DNA from: an uncultured bacterium
GTDB taxonomy: Bacteria > Pseudomonadota > Alphaproteobacteria > Sphingomonadales > Sphingomonadaceae
Direction: 5' to 3'
Assembly: GCA_903884945.1 (NCBI GenBank)
Contig: CAISGR010000141.1
Span: 1 to 47,477 of the forward strand
Length of the DNA stretch: 47,477 nucleotides
Of the stretch, positions 1 through 6,883 are shown in pieces. Position numbers and translations under genes: made by a program. The notes under the pieces are model-generated. The model worked only from the letters and a program-made list of their open reading frames with translations. It was not told the origin of the DNA and did not search any database. Each line of letters begins with the position of its first letter. The first letter of the stretch is position 1.

Positions 1-108
1 GGGGGCGGGCGGAATCTGCTGCAGCTGCCCCCCTGCGGTCGGGATTTGCTGTGCCTGCGCCGTCTGGCCGGCCGCCAGGAGTGCTACCGTGAAGAAACCG
101 ATTTTCAT
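1..108 (-). CDS. N-terminus of a secreted protein, possibly a two-partner-secretion (ShlB/FhaC-like) transporter (partial)
   Basis: Reading the minus strand from an ATG at 108 gives 36 codons open to the window edge. The first 19 or so residues form a signal peptide (MKIGFFTVALLAAGQTAQA) with a cleavage site before QQIP. The mature start is Gln/Pro-rich (GGQLQQIPPAP), a composition that reminds me of the linker in front of the POTRA domains of ShlB/FhaC outer-membrane transporters; that family guess is from memory of similar N-termini and is weak. Another ATG at 113 runs straight into a stop, so 108 is the start. The gene is divergent from htpG and shares the 479-base upstream region with it. 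Confidence 0.5.
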   Translation of the reverse strand, partial: MKIGFFTVALLAAGQTAQAQQIPTAGGQLQQIPPAP

Positions 109-279
109 GTCATCACCCCGTTGCCCGGCCGCGAGAATGCGGCACCCCCACCGCGCACCGCGCGCTGTTGGTCCAAGTAAAATTCAGAGAATTTGGCGTC
201 CGACTTTTGGATCGTGACGGAATTTATTTTTGCGGCCCGTGGCGCTTTTGTGCCATCAGTATGATAAATGTTTCACCGG

Positions 280-315
280 CTCATTTGTTGCACTCATGTG
301 CAAATAAAAAATGAG
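280..315. other. Strong stem-loop in an AT-rich divergent intergenic region
   Basis: An inner perfect 6-bp stem (TTGCAC at 288-293 with GTGCAA at 298-303, four-base loop TCAT) is enclosed by an outer 7-bp stem (CTCATTT at 280-286 with AAATGAG at 309-315). The two are separated by one base on the left and five A/T bases on the right. It sits in a stretch (about 180-420) clearly richer in A+T than its surroundings. It could be a terminator, the 5' UTR structure of either divergent gene, or a small RNA element; the sequence alone does not decide. Confidence 0.4.
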
Positions 316-388
316 ATGACGCCCAATAGAGCGGATTTTTACTTGTGATATTGCTGAACTCGCAATCGCGTAACTTAGATATAAGATA

Positions 389-411
389 TGTTACGTACGT
401 CTAAGGTAACA
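389..411. promoter_or_regulatory. Candidate operator, TGTTAC-N11-GTAACA
   Basis: A perfect 6-bp inverted repeat, TGTTAC (389-394) and GTAACA (406-411), with an 11-base spacer that itself contains the palindrome ACGTACGT. A further GTAAC lies at 370-374. The site is in the AT-rich spacer between the secreted protein at 108 and htpG at 588, so it could control either gene. No recognisable -35/-10 pair could be assigned with confidence. Confidence 0.35.
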
Positions 412-587
412 TTTGATTAACCTTTAGGGAGGGAGAGCGGTTGCGCTTGGCGAACCGACGCGACTTTATCGGAGGGCGGCATCATCCATTCTGGATGAGA
501 CGCCGTGATGCGAACAGGGCGCCAGCTTCTTGAAACGCGGCCGCGCTGCGGCCACCTGAAGCGCCGAATTCCCTGTCAGGAGCCACG

Positions 588-2486
588 ATGGACACCAGCA
601 TGACGACCGACACCGAAGCCCAGCCGCAGATCCGCCCGTTCGACGCCGATGTCGCGAAGCTGCTGCACCTGATGGTGCACTCGATCTATTCGGACAAGGA
701 CGTCTTCCTGCGAGAACTGATCTCGAACGCCGCCGATGCCTGCGAGAAGCTGCGCTACGAGGGGCTGAGCGACCCCGCGCTGCTCGGCGAGGACGCGCAG
801 CCCAGGATCACCGTGACGCTCGACGCGGACGCGCGCCGCCTGACGATCGAGGACAACGGCATCGGCATGACCGAGGCTGAACTCGGCGAGGCGCTTGGCA
901 CGATCGCGCGTTCGGGCACCCGGGCGTTCATCGACCGGATCGCCGGTGCGAAGGATGCCGAGGGCAGCTCGCTGATCGGCCAGTTCGGCGTGGGCTTCTA
1001 TTCGGCCTTCATGGTGGCCGACCGGGTCGACGTCGTCTCGCGCCGCGCGGGTACGGATGTCGCCGCGACCTGGTCCTCGGATGGCCTCGGCACCTATTCG
1101 ATCCAGCCGGTGGACGTGGCGGACGCGCCGGTGCGCGGCACGCGCGTGACGCTTCACCTCAAGGAGGATGCGAGCGGCTATGCCGAGGCCCGCACGATCG
1201 AGCGCGCGATCAAGGCGCAGTCCGGCCATGTGCCGGTGCCGATCGCGCTGAAGGACGCGCCCGATGCCGAGCCGCGGCAGATCGCCGATGGCGCGGCGCT
1301 GTGGGCGAAGCCGAAGGCGGAGATCACCGCCGAGGAATATACCGATTTCTATCGCGGCGTCGCCGGCCAGTTTGACGCGCCGGCGCTGACGCTGCACTAT
1401 CGCGCGGAGGGCCTGCACGAATATTCGGTCCTTGCCTTCGTGCCCGAAACCAGGCCGTTCGACCTGTTCGACCCCGATCGCGCCGGCCGGATGAAGCTCT
1501 ATGTCCGGCGCGTGTTCATCACCGACGAGGCGCAGATCCTGCCGCGCTATCTGCGCTTCGTGCGCGGCCTGGTGGATTCGAACGACGTGCCGCTCAACAT
1601 CTCGCGCGAGATGATCCAGGAGAGCCCGGTGCTCGCCGCGATCCAGAAGGGCGTGACGAACCGGATCCTGTCCGAACTCGACAAGCTCGCCGAGGGCGAG
1701 CGCGAGCGCTACCTCGGGATCTGGGAGAATTTCGGCGCGGTCCTGAAGGAAGGGCTGTACGAGGACTATGCCCGGCGCGAGACGCTGCTTGGCCTCGCCC
1801 GGTTCAAGTCCACCGCCCCGGGCGATGGCTGGCGCTCGCTCAAGGACTATGCGGCGGATCTCAAGGAGAACCAGACCGCGATCTATTATGCGACCGGCAG
1901 CGATCTCGAGCGGCTGGCGTCCTCGCCCCAGCTCGAAGGATTCCGCGCGCGCGGGCTGGAGGTGCTGCTGCTCACCGACCAGGTCGACAGCTTCTGGGTC
2001 GCGTCAGGCATCGACTATGAAGGAAAGCCGTTCAAGTCGGTGACGCAGGGCCTGTCCGACCTGAGCCTGATCCCGCTGCCCGGCGGGGTCGAGCCGGCCG
2101 GGGCGGCGTCGGACCAGGTCAACGGCTTCATCGCCTTCGTGAAGGCGACGCTGGGCGACGCGGTGTCGGACGTGCGCGCTTCGGATCGCCTGACGGAAAG
2201 CGCCGTGTGCCTGGTGGCGCCCGAGCACGGGATGGACCGGCAGCTGGAGAAGCTGCTGGCGGGGGCGGGCCGGCTCGATGCCGCTGCCCGGCCGGTACTG
2301 GAAATCAACCCGCGGCACGAACTGATCGCGCGGCTGAGCGCGGTCGGCGAAGACGAGGCGGTGCTGCGCGAGGATGCAGCACACCTGCTGCTCGACGAGG
2401 CGAGGATCGCGGATGGGGAATCGCCCGCCGACCCCCGCGCCTTTTCGGCCCGGCTGGCGCGTGTGATCGGCCGCGCGATCGGCTGA
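588..2486 (+). CDS. htpG: Hsp90-family chaperone HtpG
   Basis: Cytosolic ATP-dependent chaperone, the bacterial Hsp90, acting late in client folding with the DnaK system. The 632-residue length is normal for the family. The N-terminal GHKL ATPase motifs are all visible: LRELISNAAD (residues 41-50, with the catalytic Glu and Mg-binding Asn), EDNGIGMT (88-95) and GQFGVGFYSA (131-140). The middle-domain signature around RGLVDSNDVPLNISRE follows. The ATG at 588 has a Shine-Dalgarno CAGGAG seven bases upstream; an in-frame ATG at 600 is the alternative. A small hairpin (CATCCA-TTC-TGGATG, 483-497) lies in the leader; a heat-responsive role is possible but unproven. The gene converges on the oxygenase at 2503 with a 16-base gap. 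Confidence 0.97.
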   Translation: MDTSMTTDTEAQPQIRPFDADVAKLLHLMVHSIYSDKDVFLRELISNAADACEKLRYEGLSDPALLGEDAQPRITVTLDADARRLTIEDNGIGMTEAELGEALGTIARSGTRAFIDRIAGAKDAEGSSLIGQFGVGFYSAFMVADRVDVVSRRAGTDVAATWSSDGLGTYSIQPVDVADAPVRGTRVTLHLKEDASGYAEARTIERAIKAQSGHVPVPIALKDAPDAEPRQIADGAALWAKPKAEITAEEYTDFYRGVAGQFDAPALTLHYRAEGLHEYSVLAFVPETRPFDLFDPDRAGRMKLYVRRVFITDEAQILPRYLRFVRGLVDSNDVPLNISREMIQESPVLAAIQKGVTNRILSELDKLAEGERERYLGIWENFGAVLKEGLYEDYARRETLLGLARFKSTAPGDGWRSLKDYAADLKENQTAIYYATGSDLERLASSPQLEGFRARGLEVLLLTDQVDSFWVASGIDYEGKPFKSVTQGLSDLSLIPLPGGVEPAGAASDQVNGFIAFVKATLGDAVSDVRASDRLTESAVCLVAPEHGMDRQLEKLLAGAGRLDAAARPVLEINPRHELIARLSAVGEDEAVLREDAAHLLLDEARIADGESPADPRAFSARLARVIGRAIG

Positions 2487-2502
2487 GGCGCGGCCGGCGG
2501 CG

Positions 2503-3222
2503 TCACAGGGCGTCGTGGAAGATGATCCCGAGGGTGTGCCGGGTGCCCGACCGCAGCCGGCTCACGCCGTGGCGCATGGTCACCCGGTAGTCGCCGCGCG
2601 TGCCGGCATGCGGCCGGTGGCTGACCGCGAACACGACCGCATCCCCCTTGCCGAGCGGCACGACTTCGGCGCGCGACTGCATCCGCGGACGCTGCTCGGT
2701 CAGGACGAACTCGCCCCCGGTGAAATCCTCGCCCGGCGTCGAGAGCAGGATCGCGACCTGCAGCGGAAAGACGTGCGCGCCGTACAGGTCCTGGTGCAGG
2801 CAATTATAGTCCCCGGCGCCGTAGCGCAGCAGGAGCGGGGTCGGCCGCGCCTGGCCCGCCGCGCGACAGCGCTCGATGAAGTCGGCATGCTCCGGGGGGA
2901 AGCGGGTTCCGATCCGCAGCCGCGCATGCCACTGGTTGGCGACCGGTGCGAGCCGGCGGAACAGCGTCGTGCGCAGGTGCGCCACCAGCGGCGGCAGGGG
3001 ATAGGCGAAATAGCGATACTCGCCACGGCCGAACCCGTGGCGCGCCATCACGACATGGCTGCGAAAGGCCTCGCCATGCGGATAGAGCGCGGCGGTCGCG
3101 TCGCATTGCTCCGGCGTGAGCAGGCCGGGAAGGATGGCCCAGCCCTGCGTGTCGAGCTCGTCCCGGACGGTGCGCCAAAGCGCCTCCTCCCGATCGTCGG
3201 TTGCGGCAGCTTCGGCGGACAT
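2503..3222 (-). CDS. 2-oxoglutarate/Fe(II)-dependent oxygenase (prolyl-4-hydroxylase-like)
   Basis: A 239-residue protein with the double-stranded beta-helix pattern of 2OG-Fe(II) dioxygenases. The iron triad starts with H143-Q-D145 in CLHQDLYG; the distal His is H202 or H205 in VSHRPH, followed by several arginines in YRVTMRHGVSR, one of which would bind the 2-oxoglutarate carboxylate. The segment DFTGGEFVLTE and KGDAVVF are typical of the prolyl-hydroxylase/AlkB-like superfamily fold. The substrate cannot be read from the sequence. The ATG at 3222 is the first in frame. The gene is monocistronic, convergent with htpG, and its upstream side opens into a 422-base gap without a gene. Confidence 0.85.
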   Translation of the reverse strand: MSAEAAATDDREEALWRTVRDELDTQGWAILPGLLTPEQCDATAALYPHGEAFRSHVVMARHGFGRGEYRYFAYPLPPLVAHLRTTLFRRLAPVANQWHARLRIGTRFPPEHADFIERCRAAGQARPTPLLLRYGAGDYNCLHQDLYGAHVFPLQVAILLSTPGEDFTGGEFVLTEQRPRMQSRAEVVPLGKGDAVVFAVSHRPHAGTRGDYRVTMRHGVSRLRSGTRHTLGIIFHDAL

Positions 3223-3644
3223 TCGGCATCTCCCTGATCGCGGCCGCCATGGCCTCAGGTGCCCGCGCGCCCAACCCGTCGCTTGCGCTCAAAAGGCCCT
3301 TGCCGGCGGCCCCGGGCCGGCGGCGGCGACCAGCAAATCCGTGACGATGCGGGGATGCAGTGCGGATTCCCCCTGTCGCCGTCGTCTTTGAGACGGGGGG
3401 AGAGTTGGTCGATGAGATTGGCCGGTGAACCGCGGGGCCTTGCCGGCTCCGATCAGAAGGCGGGACGGCCTGTCGGGCGAGGGGTGCATGCAGATGTGCC
3501 CGCCGGGCGGTCCATGCCTCTGCGAACCGACGGCGGTTCGGCGCGGGACCTGTGGTTCACATCTCTCTCCCGGCTCTTGACGTGGCCCGGTCGCGGACAC
3601 CGCACCGGGGGAATATTGCTGTTTCGGGATTGCTAGACATCGCC
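3223..3644. other. Intergenic region without a recognisable gene
   Basis: This gap separates the divergent oxygenase (minus) and GT2 glycosyltransferase (plus) and must hold both promoters. Open frames run through it on both strands but they are low-complexity Arg/Gly/Pro-rich translations with no recognisable motif. A GTG at 3552 extends the glycosyltransferase frame upstream but adds residues that do not look like the family. No strong hairpin, repeat or promoter could be assigned. Confidence 0.5.
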
Positions 3645-4535
3645 ATGTTGCTCGACAAGAAAGCCGCCGCCTCCGATCCGAGCCCGTGGGACGGCGCCGT
3701 ATCCGACAATGACGAGGCGCACAGCGGCTGGACCATCATCCTGCCCTTCTTCAACGAGCGCCGCTATATCGAGCGGACGCTCGTCGGGCTCGCGTCGCAG
3801 GATCGCGCCTTCCGGCTCGTGCTGGTCGACAACGGGTCGACCGACGACGGTGCCGAGGTCGCCCGGGCCGCCTGCCGCCGCCTCGGCCTGTCCTTCACCC
3901 TGTTGCGCGAGCCACGCCCCGGCAAGGTGCACGCGCTCGCCACCGGCCTGGCCGACGTCCGCACCACCTTTGTCGCGACCTGCGATGCCGACACCTGGTA
4001 TCCTTCGGACTATCTCTCCCAGGCAGCCGCGCTGCTCGCGGCGGACGACGTCGCCGCGGCCGGCGCCTTCTTCGTGCCGGAAGACGCCGCCGATGACGGC
4101 GCGCCGGCGATGCCCGCGCGCCTGCGCCTCGCCACCCGCCTGCTGCCGCGGCAATGCCATACCGGCGGGGCCGGCCAGGCCTTCCGCACCGCCGCGCTGC
4201 GCCAGGCGGGCGGGTTCGATCCGGCCCGCTGGAACTGGGTGCTGGAGGATCACGAGATCATGCACCGTGTCGCCCGGATCGGCGCGCTCGGCTATGGGCC
4301 GCATTTCTGGTGCGCGCCGGCCGCCCGCGAGCGCAACCGGGAATCGATCCGGTGGACGCTGGGCGAACGCCTTCTCTACCATGTCACCCCGCCGGGCCTG
4401 CGCGACCGCTTCTTCTATCATTTCCTCGCCGGGCGGCTGCGTGCCCGGCGCCTGACCAGCGCGCGCATCCGCGAGCGCCCGTTCCATCATCTCGGAGTTT
4501 CAAGCGATGCCGCGCCTCGTCCTGTGTGCGGATGA
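3645..4535 (+). CDS. Family 2 glycosyltransferase (GT-A fold), soluble
   Basis: Transfers a sugar from a nucleotide-sugar donor; acceptor unknown. From the ATG at 3645 the protein has 296 residues. The GT2 landmarks are WTIILPFFNE near residues 29-38, VDNGSTDDG (61-69), the metal-binding DAD in CDADTWYP (114-116) and the ED acceptor/base motif in WVLEDHEIM (201-202). There is no clear membrane segment, so it probably acts at the inner face of the cytoplasmic membrane. A GTG at 3552 in the same frame is possible but its extra residues look non-coding. The 3' end overlaps the next gene by 29 bases, implying translational coupling. GT2/ChbG pairs occur in hopanoid (HpnI/HpnK) and other lipid-glycan pathways, so that pathway is a possibility only. 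Confidence 0.85.
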   Translation: MLLDKKAAASDPSPWDGAVSDNDEAHSGWTIILPFFNERRYIERTLVGLASQDRAFRLVLVDNGSTDDGAEVARAACRRLGLSFTLLREPRPGKVHALATGLADVRTTFVATCDADTWYPSDYLSQAAALLAADDVAAAGAFFVPEDAADDGAPAMPARLRLATRLLPRQCHTGGAGQAFRTAALRQAGGFDPARWNWVLEDHEIMHRVARIGALGYGPHFWCAPAARERNRESIRWTLGERLLYHVTPPGLRDRFFYHFLAGRLRARRLTSARIRERPFHHLGVSSDAAPRPVCG

Positions 4536-5310
4536 TTTCGGGCTGTCGTCCGAGATCAGCCGGGTAATCGTGCGGCTGGCGGAAGACGCCAAGATCAATG
4601 CCATCAGCTGCATGGCGGCGTGCCCCGGCTGGGTGGAAGACAGCGCGCTGCTGCTGGCGCTGCCGCCGACGATCGAGATCGGGCTTCACCTCACCCTGAC
4701 CGGGGAGACGCCGCTCACCGCCATGCCGCGCTTCGCGCCGGAGGGCCGGCTGCCCCATGTCGATCGCGTGATTCGCGATGCGACGCTGCGGCGCCTGCCG
4801 CTCGACGAGATCGCCTGCGAGATTGCCGCCCAGTTCGAAAGCTTCACGACGATGCTCGGCCGCGCGCCGGCCTTTGTCGACGGGCACCAGCACGTCCATG
4901 TCCTGCCCGGCATCCGCGACATCGTGATCGCCGAAACCGCCCGCAGCGCCCCGGGCGCCTGGCTTCGCAACTGCGCCGACTCGGTCGGGGCGATCGCGGC
5001 GCGGCCGTTTCGGGCCAAGGCGATCGGCAATGCGCTGCATTCGTTCGGCCTGAAGCGCGCCGCGGCGAAGGCCGGGCTGAGCTGCAACGACAGCTTTGGC
5101 GGGCACTATGATTTCAATAGCGATTATAATGAGATATTCCCGAATTTCCTGAAGCGGCCGGGCGCGGCGCATCTGGTGATGTGCCATCCCGGCGCGGGTT
5201 CCCTGCAGGGCGACAGCATCGCTGCGGGACGGATGCGCGAAGCCGCGGCATTGCAAGCGATGTCGATGCACGACATGGCGGCAAGCCATGGGTTGGATTT
5301 CTGGTACTGA
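4507..5310 (+). CDS. ChbG/HpnK-family carbohydrate deacetylase (YdjC-like)
   Basis: Predicted metal-dependent N-deacetylase of acetylated amino sugars. The 267 residues carry the family metal site: the DD pair in CADDFG (D9, D10), H61 in GLHLTLTG, and the DGHQHVHVLPG block (D125, H127, H129, H131). A late MCHPG motif is also typical. It overlaps the upstream glycosyltransferase by 29 bases, so the two probably work in sequence: the GT2 attaches an acetylated sugar and this enzyme deacetylates it, as HpnI and HpnK do on hopanoids. Which lipid or glycan is involved here is inference. The stop is followed after 57 bases by the ECF sigma factor on the same strand. Confidence 0.88.
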   Translation: MPRLVLCADDFGLSSEISRVIVRLAEDAKINAISCMAACPGWVEDSALLLALPPTIEIGLHLTLTGETPLTAMPRFAPEGRLPHVDRVIRDATLRRLPLDEIACEIAAQFESFTTMLGRAPAFVDGHQHVHVLPGIRDIVIAETARSAPGAWLRNCADSVGAIAARPFRAKAIGNALHSFGLKRAAAKAGLSCNDSFGGHYDFNSDYNEIFPNFLKRPGAAHLVMCHPGAGSLQGDSIAAGRMREAAALQAMSMHDMAASHGLDFWY

Positions 5311-5367
5311 GCCGATTAAGCATCTTCGGACAAGGCCGAACCCGGCTGGGTGGGGCTATTCGAAGCG

Positions 5368-5925
5368 ATGAGCGAAGCCGGGCTCAAGGCAGTCTTTCTT
5401 GCGGAGCGTGCGATGCTGCTTCGGCTCATCGCCGCGCGCCTGGGCAATCATGCCGAAGCTGAAGACGCGCTGCACGACATGTGGCTGAAGCTGGAAGCGC
5501 TGTCAGTGAAGCCGGTCGCCCAGCCTGCGGCCTATCTCTATCGCATGGCGGCGAATATCGCGACCGATCGCCGGATCGCCGCGACGCGCGGCGCCGCGCG
5601 GGACAGCGCCTGGCTCGAAGCGCAGCCCGCCGCCGACGAGCTTCCCGACACCGAGCGCGACATGATCGCGCGCGAGCGCTGGCGCCAGATCGAGGCGGCG
5701 ATGGCGGCGATGCCGGAACGGATGCGCACCGCGCTGCGTCTCTTCCGCCTCGAGCACCGGCCGCACAAGGAGATCGCGGCCCAGCTCGGGATCACCGTGA
5801 GCGGCGTGGAGAAGCTCCTGCAGCGCGCCTATCGGCAGATTCACGATGCCGGCGGGGCGTCCGGTGAGGGTTTGGAGCGGCCGCGCCGTCATGGAGAGGA
5901 AGGGACTGCGGATCGTGACCGGTGA
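5368..5925 (+). CDS. ECF sigma factor, FecI-like
   Basis: RNA polymerase sigma factor of the extracytoplasmic-function group, about 185 residues from the ATG at 5368 (a GTG at 5350 would add six). Region 2 is seen in AEDALHDMWLKLEAL and AAYLYRMAANIATDRRI. Region 4 is the helix-turn-helix around HRPHKEIAAQLGITVSGVEKLLQRA. The next genes encode FecR and an STN-type TonB receptor, the standard order of a cell-surface signalling cascade in which ligand binding at the receptor releases this sigma factor. Neither start has a strong Shine-Dalgarno; GGTGGGG lies about 12 bases before 5368. The C-terminal 20 residues are charged and probably disordered. Confidence 0.9.
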   Translation: MSEAGLKAVFLAERAMLLRLIAARLGNHAEAEDALHDMWLKLEALSVKPVAQPAAYLYRMAANIATDRRIAATRGAARDSAWLEAQPAADELPDTERDMIARERWRQIEAAMAAMPERMRTALRLFRLEHRPHKEIAAQLGITVSGVEKLLQRAYRQIHDAGGASGEGLERPRRHGEEGTADRDR

Positions 5926-5929
5926 ACGC

Positions 5930-6883
5930 ATGGACATTGTCGATCAGGCCATCGCCTGGCACGTGCGCCAGGGCGGGATGAGCGCGGCCGACTGGCAGGC
6001 CTTCATCGCCTGGCTGGAAGCCGATCCGGCGCATGCGCGCGCGTTCGACCGCATCGCGCTGATGGACGCGGCGCTGGCCGAACATCCGCTGCCCGAGCCG
6101 CGGCCTGCGCCGGTGGCGGCCAATGACCAGGGCGAATCCCGGTCGACGCCGCGGCGCCGCTGGCTCTGGGCGATCGGTGGCACCGGCATTGCCGCGACGC
6201 TCGCGGCGCTCACCATTCCCCTCGCCACGACGGCGAGCGCCGATCCCTATGTACTGGCGACGAAGCCGGGCGAACGGCGCAACGTCACACTTGCCGACGG
6301 TACGTCGATCGAGGTCAGCGGAGGCACGCGGATCGGGCTCGATCGCGCCGATCCGCGGGTCGCGACACTCGAGGCGGGCGAGGCGACCTTCCATGTCCGG
6401 CATGATGCGGCCAACCCGTTCACCCTGCGGTCGGGCGGGATCACGGTCCGCGATCTCGGCACCGTGTTCAACGTGGCGCGCGCCGGCGCGCGGCTCGACG
6501 TCGAGGTCGCGGAGGGCGCGGTGATGTTCCAGCCCGGCCGCGAGTCGCTGACGCTGCGGCAGGGCCATGCGCTCTCGGCGCGCGAGGACCTGGGCAAGGT
6601 TGCGCTCTCGCAGGTCGACGTCGGCGCGGTCGGCGGCTGGCGCACCGGCCGGCTGGCCTTCTCGGGCGAGCCGCTCTCGCGGGTCGCGGCGTCGGTCCAT
6701 CGGCTCTACGGTACCCGGATCGAGGTTTCCCCGGGCTTGTCCGATCGGCCCTTTACCGGCATGGTCCGCCTTTCTGGCGTGGCCGAGCGGGACGTTCCGC
6801 ACCTCGCCGCGCTGGTGGGGGCAGAGTGTCGGTACGATGGCGAGCGCTGGATCCTCTCGCCGCTGGAGCCGGGGGCACGCTAG
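5930..6883 (+). CDS. FecR-family anti-sigma factor
   Basis: Inner-membrane regulator that holds the ECF sigma factor and receives the signal from the TonB receptor. From the ATG at 5930 it has about 317 residues. The N-terminal cytoplasmic anti-sigma part (DUF4880-like) reads AIAWHVRQGG and WLEADPAHARAFDRI. One membrane segment follows RRRW (WAIGGTGIAATLAALTIPLA). The periplasmic FecR domain shows LADGTSIEVSGGTRI, GEATFHVRHD, FTLRSGGITVRDLGTVFNV and a C-terminal STN-like half. The start lies four bases after the sigma stop, with GGTGA as a weak ribosome site. An in-frame ATG at 5891, inside the sigma gene, is the alternative. The 3' end overlaps the receptor start. Confidence 0.9.
   Translation: MDIVDQAIAWHVRQGGMSAADWQAFIAWLEADPAHARAFDRIALMDAALAEHPLPEPRPAPVAANDQGESRSTPRRRWLWAIGGTGIAATLAALTIPLATTASADPYVLATKPGERRNVTLADGTSIEVSGGTRIGLDRADPRVATLEAGEATFHVRHDAANPFTLRSGGITVRDLGTVFNVARAGARLDVEVAEGAVMFQPGRESLTLRQGHALSAREDLGKVALSQVDVGAVGGWRTGRLAFSGEPLSRVAASVHRLYGTRIEVSPGLSDRPFTGMVRLSGVAERDVPHLAALVGAECRYDGERWILSPLEPGAR

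Noticed and set aside
6567..6836. Upstream extension of the STN receptor frame
   Set aside because: It overlaps fecR in another frame and has Arg/Ser-rich composition; the signal peptide begins at the ATG at 6837.
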